The position numbers were made by a program, and so were the translations under genes. Of a DNA stretch of 17,957 nucleotides, positions 6,724 to 13,663 are shown piece by piece (position 1 is the stretch's first letter; every line of letters begins with the position of its first letter). The DNA lies in assembly GCA_035548125.1 (NCBI GenBank), contig DASZTV010000082.1:1-17957 (forward strand). The letters run 5' to 3'. This DNA is from DASZTV01 sp035548125 (GTDB taxonomy: Bacteria > Actinomycetota > Actinomycetes > JAFAQI01). The notes below the pieces were generated by a model. It was not told the DNA's origin, searched no databases, and worked only from the letters and a program-made list of their open reading frames with translations.

Positions 6724-7337
6724 GGGCCGTAGCGCCGTACCCACTCGTACATCGCGATACCGGAGGCGACGCCGGCGTTGATCGAGCGGGTCGAGCCGTC
6801 CTGCGGGATGTGCAGGACGCCCGCGCAGGCCTCGCGCGCGACCGCGGACAGCCCGGGTCCTTCCTGGCCGAGGACCAGCACGCAGCGGTGCGGCAGCTCG
6901 GCGTCGATGATGCTCACCGATCCGGGCAGCAGGTCGATCCCGATGAGCGGCAAGTCCTCCCCTGCGGCCCACGACGCAAGCGCGCTGACGGTGGCGTGGT
7001 GGCGTACGTCGATGTAGCGGTCGGTGACCATAGCGCCGCGTCGGTTCCAGCGGCGCTTGCCGACGATGTGAACCGCGGCCGCCTGGAACGCGTTGGCGTT
7101 GCGCACCACGGTCCCGATGTTGAAGTCGTGCTGCCAGTTCTCGATCGCGACGTGGAAGGGACGCCGCCGGGTCGCCAGATCAGCGACGATCGCGTCGTTG
7201 GACCAGTAGCGGTAGCGGTCGACCACGTTGCGGCGGTCACCGTGGCGAAGCAGGTCCGGGTCGAGCCGTTCGTCGACCGGCCATGGCTGGGGGTGCGGAC
7301 CGACACCGACGTCCGGATTTCCGGCAATGTCGTCCAC
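6720..7337 (-). CDS. SpoU/TrmH-family RNA 2'-O-methyltransferase
   Basis: This SAM-dependent SPOUT methyltransferase probably methylates a ribose in tRNA or rRNA. All three SpoU motifs are visible: NIGTVVRNANAF (motif 1, with the catalytic-type arginine), VLVLGQEGPGLS (motif 2) and IPQDGSTRSINAGVASGIAM (motif 3, forming the knotted SAM site). The ~60 residues before motif 1 are basic and Trp-rich and lack a recognisable L30e-like domain. Its precise RNA target cannot be told. I prefer GTG 7335-7337 (205 residues), 8 nt downstream of a TACCGT -10-like element. ATG 7365-7367 is possible but would overlap the start of the divergent carboxypeptidase gene. It is a monocistronic-looking gene, convergent with the cysteine-cluster gene. 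Confidence 0.9.
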   Translation of the reverse strand: MDDIAGNPDVGVGPHPQPWPVDERLDPDLLRHGDRRNVVDRYRYWSNDAIVADLATRRRPFHVAIENWQHDFNIGTVVRNANAFQAAAVHIVGKRRWNRRGAMVTDRYIDVRHHATVSALASWAAGEDLPLIGIDLLPGSVSIIDAELPHRCVLVLGQEGPGLSAVAREACAGVLHIPQDGSTRSINAGVASGIAMYEWVRRYGP

Positions 7338-7342
7338 GAGGC

Positions 7343-7353
7343 CATACGGTATG
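7343..7353. promoter_or_regulatory. Palindromic divergent promoter core (shared -10 elements)
   Basis: CATACGGTATG has perfect 5-nt arms (CATAC/GTATG) around one base. It reads TACGGT (7345-7350) on plus and TACCGT (7346-7351) on minus, each fitting TANNNT. The carboxypeptidase ATG begins 9 nt downstream of the first and the preferred methyltransferase GTG 8 nt downstream of the second. No -35 is obvious on either side. This suggests a bidirectional promoter with near-leaderless messages; it is inferred from symmetry and spacing. Confidence 0.45.
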
Positions 7354-7359
7354 TGTCCT

Positions 7360-8664
7360 ATGGCCATCCCCAGACCGGCCGCCCTCATCGCTGCCATGAT
7401 CGTTGCCGCGACCGTCGGCATCGGCTCCGCTGAAGGCTTCGCCGCCTCCCCGTCCCCCAGCCCGACGCCGACTCCGTCAGCGAGCCCTACCCCGAGTCCG
7501 ACCCCGACGCCCTCCACATCGACGCCTCTCATGCGGCTGACGACGCAGGTCGACCGCGCGCTGAAGGGCAGCACCGCGAGGCATCCGCACTACAAGATCT
7601 CCATCAGCGGGCTCGGGACCATCTCCCGCGGGGCCAACACCTCGAGCGCGCCGGCCAGCAACGAGAAGATCTTCACAGCGAGTGCGCTGCTGGCAGCGGT
7701 CGGCGGGAGCTACCGCTACGTGACCCAGGTGTCCGGTACGAGCGCGCCGGTCGCGGGCGTCCTCGGCGGCGACCTGGTCCTGATCGGCTCCGGGGACCCG
7801 ACGCTGACCCGCGGCAACCTCAACGGGCTCGCGCGAAGCCTGTACGCCTCCGGGTTGCGCAGGGTGACCGGGCGGCTCGTCGTGGACGACTCGCGCTATG
7901 CCCACGGCACCCGGGCCCCGGGGTGGAAGCACAGCTTCCTTCCGGGTGAGTCCGGCGCTGTCGACGCGTTCAGCGTCAACAACGACAACTGGAAGTCCTC
8001 GAGCACGTTCCTCCGCGACCCGACAGGTGCGAACGCGAAGCTGTGGCGCGCCGCGCTCAAGAACGCCGGGATCCACATCGCGGGCGCGACCGCTGTCACC
8101 GTCGCCCCGAAGACGCTCGTTCCGCTGGCCTCGCACAGCTCGCGCCCCCTGTCGACGATCGTGAAGATGACGCTGCGCGAGTCGATCAACTACTACGCGG
8201 AGATGATGCTGCGAGAGCTCGGCTGGCAGGCATCCGGGCACGGGTCCCGGGCCAGCGGCGTCGCCGCGATCCGCCGGTTCGCGCGTGGGTCGGGACTGCC
8301 GATCGGGCGGGTCGAGGACGGCTCGGGCCTGTCGTACCGGAATCGCGAGACGCCCGGCAACTACATCGCGTGGCTGACCAAGATCGGCACGTTGCCGTCG
8401 TACCCGGACTTCTTCAAGGGGCTTGCGGTGTCGTGTCGACCAGGGGGCACGCTGCGCTACCGGTTGTGCGGCGGACATGTGAAGGGCGAGGTGCACGCCA
8501 AGACGGGCACTCTCGACAACATCACGAGCCTGTCGGGCTACACCCGCACAGAGGGCGGGCGAGACGTGTCGTTCTCCTTCCTGTTCTCCGGCGTCCGCAG
8601 CACCGCTGCGGCGAACCGTCACATCGACGACGCCATCGTGGCCGTCGTACGCTCCACGGCTTAG
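7360..8664 (+). CDS. dacB: D-alanyl-D-alanine carboxypeptidase/endopeptidase, PBP4/S13 family
   Basis: This secreted penicillin-binding protein of 434 residues trims or cleaves peptidoglycan stem peptides. The N-terminus is a signal peptide (MAIPRPAALIAAMIVAATVG...) followed by a Ser/Thr-Pro linker at about residues 30-55. The three catalytic motifs are present: SNEK at 100-103 (SxxK, Ser100 nucleophile), SIN at 275-277 (SxN) and KTG at 381-383 (in HAKTGTLDN). The spacing between the first two, which holds the family's insert (IGSGDPTL, WKHSFLPGE), fits class C PBPs. ATG 7360 is preferred; ATG 7351 is in frame but lies on the -10-like element. It diverges from the methyltransferase gene; a GGAG-preceded gene follows 33 bp later. 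The gene name is by family; the exact DD-activity is inferred. Confidence 0.93.
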   Translation: MAIPRPAALIAAMIVAATVGIGSAEGFAASPSPSPTPTPSASPTPSPTPTPSTSTPLMRLTTQVDRALKGSTARHPHYKISISGLGTISRGANTSSAPASNEKIFTASALLAAVGGSYRYVTQVSGTSAPVAGVLGGDLVLIGSGDPTLTRGNLNGLARSLYASGLRRVTGRLVVDDSRYAHGTRAPGWKHSFLPGESGAVDAFSVNNDNWKSSSTFLRDPTGANAKLWRAALKNAGIHIAGATAVTVAPKTLVPLASHSSRPLSTIVKMTLRESINYYAEMMLRELGWQASGHGSRASGVAAIRRFARGSGLPIGRVEDGSGLSYRNRETPGNYIAWLTKIGTLPSYPDFFKGLAVSCRPGGTLRYRLCGGHVKGEVHAKTGTLDNITSLSGYTRTEGGRDVSFSFLFSGVRSTAAANRHIDDAIVAVVRSTA

Positions 8665-8686
8665 TAGGACCGCTTCCCCGCCGATC

Positions 8687-8690
8687 GGAG
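8687..8690 (+). promoter_or_regulatory. Ribosome-binding site deciding the GTG start at 8698
   Basis: GGAG lies 7 nt before the GTG at 8698. This is one of the few clear Shine-Dalgarno sequences on the plus strand here and fixes the start of the Ala/Pro-repeat protein. Confidence 0.6.
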
Positions 8691-8697
8691 TCCCCCC

Positions 8698-9336
8698 GTG
8701 CCCGCCCGTCGTGCCGTCGTCACACCGCCGCCGCTCACTCCCGAGGACGTGGCGTCCCTGCGCGAGAAGGTGGCCGCAGGCGAGAAGCCCCGGGTCGTGA
8801 TCCGCGCCGCGTCTGCGGCGGTGGCAGCCGGAACGCGGGGCAACGTGATTCGGGTCGGCAACCCGAAAGAGGGCGAGTTCATCGTCGTGCGCCTCGGCAA
8901 GGACGAGGTGCCGTTCGCGCCGGCAGAGCTGGGAATCGCCGGACGCACCGCTCCCAAGCCGGCGGCCGCTCCCAAGCCGGCGGCTGCTCCCAAGCCGGCG
9001 GCTGCTCCCAAGCCGCCGCGTTCGCCCTCGGCGAAGCCTGCCGGTCGGGTTCCGCCACTGACGGTCACCCTGCGGTTCTCGGCGGGCGGGTGGACGGTCG
9101 AGGCGCAGCGCGGGGCGAGGCGGCTCGCGCGCCCGACGGTGCTGCGGCCGGGTGCGGTGAGCGCGTTGGCAGACCACCTCGACGACGAGACTCTTCGCGA
9201 GGCGCTGGTCGACGCCGTCGAGTCGTGTCGATCCGTCGTCGAAGCACAGCGCGCGGAGCTGCGCGCCAAGCTCGAGGCAGCCGAAGCGGCGCTGCGCGAC
9301 TACGACGCCAAGCCGCGTCGGCGGGCTTCCGGCTAG
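8698..9336 (+). CDS. Uncharacterised protein with Ala-Pro-Lys repeat linker and C-terminal helix
   Basis: I do not recognise this 212-residue cytoplasmic protein. Residues 1-80 look folded: LTPEDVASLREKVAAG, then VVIRAASAAVAAGTRGNVIRVG and GEFIVVRL. Residues 85-107 are a low-complexity linker of four APKPAA-like units. The part after 120 has a beta-rich LTVTLRFSAGGWTVEAQRGAR segment. It ends in a long Ala/Glu/Arg helix (residues ~165-205, RAELRAKLEAAEAALRD) that could form a coiled coil. The two flanking modules joined by a basic Pro-rich linker, and no signal peptide, would suit a nucleic-acid or protein-binding adaptor, but no function is claimed. It lies between the carboxypeptidase gene and the sulfotransferase pair on the same strand. 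The start is set by GGAG at 8687. Confidence 0.75.
   Translation: MPARRAVVTPPPLTPEDVASLREKVAAGEKPRVVIRAASAAVAAGTRGNVIRVGNPKEGEFIVVRLGKDEVPFAPAELGIAGRTAPKPAAAPKPAAAPKPAAAPKPPRSPSAKPAGRVPPLTVTLRFSAGGWTVEAQRGARRLARPTVLRPGAVSALADHLDDETLREALVDAVESCRSVVEAQRAELRAKLEAAEAALRDYDAKPRRRASG
8950..9018 (+). repeat. 18-nt in-frame tandem repeat, 3.8 copies
   Basis: Three full copies of an 18-nt unit (GCTCCCAAGCCGGCGGCY; at 8950, 8968 and 8986) are followed by a 15-nt partial at 9004. They encode A-P-K-P-A-A units. The copies differ at one base, so the array looks recently expanded and could vary in length among strains without breaking the frame. Confidence 0.9.
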
Positions 9337-9345
9337 CCGCTCCAA

Positions 9346-9351
9346 TACGAT
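9346..9351 (+). promoter_or_regulatory. Putative -10 element, leaderless start of first sulfotransferase
   Basis: TACGAT ends 6 nt before the GTG at 9358, so transcription starting at the usual distance would begin at the start codon. There is no Shine-Dalgarno sequence in the 21-bp gap after the previous gene. No convincing -35 is visible. Confidence 0.45.
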
Positions 9352-9357
9352 CGTCGC

Positions 9358-10413
9358 GTGTTCAGCGCCGATCTGAAGTTGCCCGAGGGCGCCGTCCTGC
9401 TGCACATCGGGCCGCACAAGACCGGCACCACGGCGATCCAGGGTGCGATGCGCAAGGCGCGCAAGAAGATGCGCAAGCACGACGTCGTCTACGCCGGGAA
9501 GACCCGCCAGCACCAGATGGCCGCGTTGGCCGTGACCGGTGGCAAGGGACTGCTCGGCGACCGGCCCGCCGAACGCAAGGACTGGGACGACCTGGTCAGC
9601 GAGGTACGAGGGACCCGCGACAAGCGCGTCATCGTGAGCAGCGAGTTCTTCGACGGCGCCGATGACGACGTCGCCCGGATGGTCGTCGACGAGCTCGGCG
9701 GCGACCGCGTACACGTCGTGGTGACGCTCCGCCCGCTGGCCAAGATCCTTCCCTCAGCGTGGCAACAGTACGTCCGTAACCGGCTGCGTCACCCCTACGA
9801 CGAGTGGCTCGACGCGATGTTCAACCAGCCGCCCTACGAGCTGCCGACCGTCACGTTCTGGCAGCGGCACCACCACGACATCCTGGTCGAGCGCTGGGTG
9901 AAGATCGTCGGCCCGGAGCGGCTGCTGGTGATCGTGGTCGATGAGTCCGACCCGGACAGTCTGATGCGCACCTTCGAGAAGATCACCGAGCTGCCGGACG
10001 GGCTTCTCGAACCCGAGACCGGGTGGACCAACCGCTCGTTGACCGCGGCCGAGACCGAACTGATCAGACTGCTCAACATCGAGTTCCACAAGCGAAAGTG
10101 GCCCTCCGAGCGCTACCACCACGCGGTGCGCCGCGGCGTGGTCCGCCAGATCCAGCTGCGCCCTGCCTCGCGCGACGAGCCGCGGATCGCGACCCCCGCC
10201 TGGGCGATCGAGCGCGCCAACGAGATCGCGGCCGCGGCGGCGGCGCGGATCGAAGCCACCGGCGCGCACATCCTCGGCGATCTCGGCAGCCTCAGCAAGG
10301 TTCGTGCTGACCCGGACGCGACCATCATCGCGGCTCCGCCGATGACGCTCGCCGGCGCGGTGAGCGCGGTCGAGGGAGCACTGGACGCCGCGGTGCTTAC
10401 CTGGCGACCGTGA
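9358..10413 (+). CDS. Sulfotransferase-like protein A (first of three paralogs)
   Basis: This 351-residue protein resembles PAPS-dependent sulfotransferases. HIGPHKTGTT (residues 16-25) matches the 5'-phosphosulfate loop. RPLAKILPSAWQQYV (from Arg125, with Ser133) matches the 3'-phosphate-binding Arg and Ser. Further blocks shared with its paralogs are FWQRHHHDILVERW, LPDGLLEPE, NRSLTAAETEL and TPAWAIERA. It has no signal peptide or membrane segment, so it should act in the cytosol. The C-terminal ~100 residues after the sulfotransferase core are Ala-rich and specific to this group. It starts at GTG 9358, probably leaderless, and is followed 23 bp later by paralog B. The acceptor is unknown. 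Activity as a true sulfotransferase is likely but unproven; a kinase-like P-loop role is less likely given the Arg/Ser pair. Confidence 0.85.
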   Translation: MFSADLKLPEGAVLLHIGPHKTGTTAIQGAMRKARKKMRKHDVVYAGKTRQHQMAALAVTGGKGLLGDRPAERKDWDDLVSEVRGTRDKRVIVSSEFFDGADDDVARMVVDELGGDRVHVVVTLRPLAKILPSAWQQYVRNRLRHPYDEWLDAMFNQPPYELPTVTFWQRHHHDILVERWVKIVGPERLLVIVVDESDPDSLMRTFEKITELPDGLLEPETGWTNRSLTAAETELIRLLNIEFHKRKWPSERYHHAVRRGVVRQIQLRPASRDEPRIATPAWAIERANEIAAAAAARIEATGAHILGDLGSLSKVRADPDATIIAAPPMTLAGAVSAVEGALDAAVLTWRP

Positions 10414-10422
10414 ACCGCTAGC

Positions 10423-10430
10423 GAGAGGGG
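10423..10430 (+). promoter_or_regulatory. Ribosome-binding site of sulfotransferase B
   Basis: GAGAGGGG lies 6 nt before the GTG at 10437 and sets that start. Paralog B is therefore translated from a leadered site, unlike paralog A, which suits its place as second gene in an operon. Confidence 0.55.
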
Positions 10431-10436
10431 ACAACG

Positions 10437-11585
10437 GTGATCGACGGCAGCCTTCTCGTGCCGGTTCAGTCGCTTCTCGTCCACATCGGCCCTCACAAGA
10501 CGGGCACGACCGCCCTGCAGAGCGCGTTCCACGCCGCCCGCGACTTCCTGGAGGCCTACGGTGTCCGCTACGCCGGCCAGGATCGCCAGCCGCTGCGTGC
10601 GGTGTCGGCCCTCATCGGCAAGAGTCAGCGCATCGGCGAACCTCCGCCGTCGATGTTCCATTGGGACCGGCTGGCCGGTGAGATCAACGACGCGACGGAG
10701 CCTCGGGTCGTCATGAGCTGCGAGTCGTTCGCCGATGCCGACGCCGACATCCCGCTGGTGCTCGCCGACACCTTCAAATCACGCCAGATGCACGTCGCGG
10801 TGACACTGCGCCCGCTGCCGCGGATCTTTCCCTCGGCATGGCAGCAGTACGTGCAGAACGGCATGACGATGTCGTATCCGAAGTGGCTCACGCACATCTT
10901 CGACGAACCCGACGCGCCTCGCAGCCAGCGGTTCTGGTGGCGGCACGACCACGGGGCACTCGTCGCCCGCTGGGTGGACGTGGTCGGTCCGGACAACCTC
11001 ACCGTCGTGGTGGCCGATGAGACCCGCAAGGGGATGCTGCTTCGCAGCTTCGAGGCGCTCACGGGTCTGCCGGACGGCCTGCTGCAGCCCGAACCGGGGC
11101 TGCAAAACCGTTCCCTGAGCTACGGCGAGGCCGAGCTGCACCGGCGCCTCAACCTCGCGTTCAAGGAGAACGGCTGGTCGGAAGTCGAGTACGCCAAGCT
11201 GATCCGGCACGGCATGGTGGCGAACCTGCAACGCACCTACACCCCGGGGCCAGAGGCGCCACGGCTCGTGACGCCCCGATGGGCAGTGGACCGGGCCGCC
11301 GCTGCCGGGGCGGCATCCGCCGAGCGGATCAGCGCACTGGGCGTGCGGGTCATCGGCGATCTGGGTTCGCTCGGTGTCGCCACCGCCGCCGACATCGCCA
11401 ACAGCGAGACGGTGAGCCCGCCGGTCTCCCTGCCGATGAAAGCGGTCACTCAGGCCGTCATCGGGGTGATCATCGGCAGCCGTACCGACGCTCCCATCGA
11501 GATCATGCAGTCCCATGCGCCCCGAGGCTGGAAGCGGGTCGGACGGGCGGTCAAGCGACGGGTCAAGCGATTCATGGCGGGCTGA
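10437..11585 (+). CDS. Sulfotransferase-like protein B (second of three paralogs)
   Basis: This 382-residue paralog of A is exactly co-linear with it at the N-terminus: HIGPHKTGTT again occupies 16-25, and RPLPRIFPSAWQQYV again starts at Arg125 with Ser133. FWWRHDHGALVARW, LPDGLLQPE, NRSLSYGEAEL, TPRWAVDRA and VIGDLGSL are shared. The tail is longer than in A and ends in a strongly basic helix (GRAVKRRVKRFMAG), which could touch membrane phospholipid or nucleic acid. No export signal is seen. Co-transcription with A is likely (23 bp gap, clear ribosome-binding site). Its stop overlaps the convergent paralog C by 14 bp. Confidence 0.85.
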   Translation: MIDGSLLVPVQSLLVHIGPHKTGTTALQSAFHAARDFLEAYGVRYAGQDRQPLRAVSALIGKSQRIGEPPPSMFHWDRLAGEINDATEPRVVMSCESFADADADIPLVLADTFKSRQMHVAVTLRPLPRIFPSAWQQYVQNGMTMSYPKWLTHIFDEPDAPRSQRFWWRHDHGALVARWVDVVGPDNLTVVVADETRKGMLLRSFEALTGLPDGLLQPEPGLQNRSLSYGEAELHRRLNLAFKENGWSEVEYAKLIRHGMVANLQRTYTPGPEAPRLVTPRWAVDRAAAAGAASAERISALGVRVIGDLGSLGVATAADIANSETVSPPVSLPMKAVTQAVIGVIIGSRTDAPIEIMQSHAPRGWKRVGRAVKRRVKRFMAG

Positions 11586-12723
11586 GCCGCCGCACCGCGC
11601 GGCGCCCGAGTGCCTTGACGATGTCCGTGGCGCGCACAGAGGACAGTCGCCGGCCGATCGCGGCCTCGTCGGTCGCCTCGAACCCGTCCCCGGACAGGGC
11701 GCCGATGAGTGCCTCCACCGCGGCGTCGATGGCGACCGTCGACGGGGCACCACCGTCGGCATCACGCACTGACGCGCGGTCGGCGTCGGCTGCGAGCGTC
11801 TCGAGGTCACCCAGCACCGGAACGCCCGCAGCGGCCACGCCACGCACGATCTCTGCGGCACGAACCGCAGCCGCGTCCAACGCCCATCGCGGGGTGGTGA
11901 TCCGCAGCTCGTCGTCGGCGGGGGCGCGCGACAGTCTCATCCGTTCGACCGCGCCGCGACGGATCAGCGCGTTGTAGTGCGCGTCGTACCACCCTCGGTC
12001 CTTGAACTCGCGGTTCAGGCGACGGACGAGCTCCGCCTCACCGAAGGTCAGGGAGCGGTTGTCGGCCGAGGGCTGCAGCTCGAGGAACCCGTCGGGCAGC
12101 CCGAGGATCTCCTCGAAAGCGCGCGGCAGCGCCAACCGGTCGACGCCGCCGACCGGCGCGAAGCGGATCCGGTCGGCACCGACGACCTCACCCCATCGAG
12201 CGACGAGGTGGTCGTAGCGGTGCCGATACCAGAAGCTTGCCGTGACGCGAGGCTTCGGGTTGTCGCCGAGCATCGCCTGCAGCCACTCGTCGTAGCCGAG
12301 CAGCAGGCCGTTGCGCACGTACTGCTGCCAGGCCGACGGGAGCATCGCGGCGAGCGGCCGCGCGGTGATCACGACGTGGACCCGGTCCCCGCCGAGCTCC
12401 TTGACGCAGCGGCGGATCGCCTCCGGGGTCGCGTCGGCGAAGCCTTCGCTGCTGACGAACACCAGTTGGGGGCACGCCTTCACCTCGGCAACGAGGGCGG
12501 CCCACGCGTCCTCGGAAGGACGCAGCCCGCTTCGGTGCTCCTTGCCGACCCCGGCCGCCACGGCTTCGCGCGGGTGAGGACCGTCACCCGCGCACCGGAT
12601 GCCGAGGCCGGCCAGCTCGTCGCGGCGCGCGAACATCGCGCGCTGGATCGCCGTCGTACCGGTCTTCGGGGGCCCGATGTGGAGAAGTACCCCGTCCGGC
12701 GGCAGCACGATCTCCACAGACAT
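11572..12723 (-). CDS. Sulfotransferase-like protein C (third paralog, opposite strand)
   Basis: This 383-residue protein shares the same fold and signatures: HIGPPKTGTT (15-24; the His of A and B is Pro here), RPLAAMLPSAWQQYV from Arg122 with Ser130, FWYRHRYDHLVARW, LPDGFLELQ, NRSLTFGEAELVRRLN and TPRWALDAA. The C-terminus is again basic (KALGRRAVRRL). The open frame extends upstream into the SDR gene, but that part is Arg-rich shadow sequence. ATG 12721-12723 starts the family-like part, though GGGGG abuts it. GTG 12715-12717, two codons in, has better spacing to that purine run. The SDR gene ends 14 bp upstream on the same strand, so C may be transcribed with it. Confidence 0.85.
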   Translation of the reverse strand: MSVEIVLPPDGVLLHIGPPKTGTTAIQRAMFARRDELAGLGIRCAGDGPHPREAVAAGVGKEHRSGLRPSEDAWAALVAEVKACPQLVFVSSEGFADATPEAIRRCVKELGGDRVHVVITARPLAAMLPSAWQQYVRNGLLLGYDEWLQAMLGDNPKPRVTASFWYRHRYDHLVARWGEVVGADRIRFAPVGGVDRLALPRAFEEILGLPDGFLELQPSADNRSLTFGEAELVRRLNREFKDRGWYDAHYNALIRRGAVERMRLSRAPADDELRITTPRWALDAAAVRAAEIVRGVAAAGVPVLGDLETLAADADRASVRDADGGAPSTVAIDAAVEALIGALSGDGFEATDEAAIGRRLSSVRATDIVKALGRRAVRRLSPP

Positions 12724-12737
12724 CCCCCGGTGCGATG

Positions 12738-13643
12738 TCAGCCGGAGAGCACGCCCAACAACGCGCCGAGCTCGTCCTGGATCGACTCCGGCACGATGTA
12801 GCCGTCCCGGTTCTCGATCTTGTCGAGGTTGTCCAGGACGTCCTCGGCCGTCGGCACGTGACCCTTGCCGCCGAACCAGCCCGGCGCCAACCCGATGAAG
12901 ACGCGGGCGTAGCGGCCGCCGGCGGCGGAGAAGATCTCGTGGGTCAGCTCGCACGCCTCGGAGGCGAGGAACGTGACGAGCGGCGTGACCGTCTCCGCCT
13001 GCAGTGCATCGGCGGCCGGCCCGAGCAGCTCCATCGTCATGCGCGTCGCGGCGACCGGGCAGACCACGTTGGACTTGATGCCGGCCTTCGCACCCTCGAT
13101 CGCGAGGATGTTGGACAGGCCGACCAGGCCCATCTTGGCAGCGCCGTAGTTGGTCTGGCCGAAGTTGCCGAACACGCCCGCGTTGGACGAGGTGAACACG
13201 AAACGGCCGTAGCCGTTCTCCTTCATGACCTTGAACGCCGGCTGCGACACGTAGAACGCACCCTTGAGGTGCACGTCGAGGACCGCATCGAGATCCTCCC
13301 AGGTCAGCTTCGCGAAAGACTTGTCACGCAGGATCCCTGCGTTGTTGATGACGATGTCGACCTTGCCGAACGCGTCGACGGCGGTCTTGACGATGTTCTC
13401 GCCGCCCTCCGGCGTGGAGACCGAGTCGTAGCTGGGCACGGCCTCGCCGCCCGCTGCCTTGATCTCGTCGACCACCTTCTGCGCAGCGGTGTCGTCGCCG
13501 CCCGTGCCGTCGACCGAGCCGCCGAGGTCGTTCACGACGACCTTCGCGCCGCGTCGCGCCATCTCGAGGGCGTAGGTACGCCCCAGCCCGCCACCGGCGC
13601 CCGTTACGACCGCCACCCGTCCGTCAAAAGAGATCTCAGCCAT
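12738..13643 (-). CDS. SDR-family (3R)-hydroxyacyl-CoA dehydrogenase-like (MFE-2 type)
   Basis: This 301-residue short-chain dehydrogenase/reductase has the NAD-binding TGAGGGLG at 14-21, NNAG, the catalytic Ser153, Tyr166 and Lys170 (YGAAK) with the usual 13-residue Ser-Tyr spacing. The stretch VVVNDLGGSVDGTG and the extended C-terminus (GGRYARVFIGLAPGW, then a helical PTAEDVLDNLDKIE) are typical of the dehydrogenase domain of peroxisomal multifunctional enzyme 2 / 17-beta-HSD4, and of actinobacterial single-domain relatives. The likely role is the NAD-dependent dehydrogenase step of fatty-acid or sterol side-chain beta-oxidation. No hydratase (MaoC) partner is present in this window. Start ATG 13641-13643 lies 6 nt downstream of TAGGGT and diverges from the TspO gene. 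Confidence 0.9.
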   Translation of the reverse strand: MAEISFDGRVAVVTGAGGGLGRTYALEMARRGAKVVVNDLGGSVDGTGGDDTAAQKVVDEIKAAGGEAVPSYDSVSTPEGGENIVKTAVDAFGKVDIVINNAGILRDKSFAKLTWEDLDAVLDVHLKGAFYVSQPAFKVMKENGYGRFVFTSSNAGVFGNFGQTNYGAAKMGLVGLSNILAIEGAKAGIKSNVVCPVAATRMTMELLGPAADALQAETVTPLVTFLASEACELTHEIFSAAGGRYARVFIGLAPGWFGGKGHVPTAEDVLDNLDKIENRDGYIVPESIQDELGALLGVLSG

Positions 13644-13649
13644 TTGGCC

Positions 13650-13655
13650 ACCCTA
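13650..13655 (-). promoter_or_regulatory. Putative -10 element, leaderless start of MFE-2-type SDR
   Basis: On the minus strand TAGGGT ends 6 nt before the ATG at 13643. The 20-bp space to the divergent TspO frame must hold both control regions. AGGG could instead act as a weak Shine-Dalgarno sequence, so the two readings are not separable here. Confidence 0.35.
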
Positions 13656-13663
13656 TCGAGGCG

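Noticed and set aside
7440..7540. Repetitive Ser/Thr/Pro-coding stretch read as a possible DNA repeat
   Set aside because: It is a low-complexity Pro-rich linker typical of exported actinobacterial proteins, without a fixed DNA repeat unit.
8043..9665. Long plus-strand frame, 540 codons
   Set aside because: It is an out-of-frame reading through the carboxypeptidase and the repeat protein, dominated by Arg, Gly and Ala. The motif-bearing frames explain this DNA.
7477..9714. Long open frame on the minus strand, 745 codons
   Set aside because: It is antisense to the carboxypeptidase, the repeat protein and the first sulfotransferase, all of which have clear motifs. Its translation is Arg/Gly/Ala-rich with no family motif, as expected for a shadow frame in GC-rich DNA.
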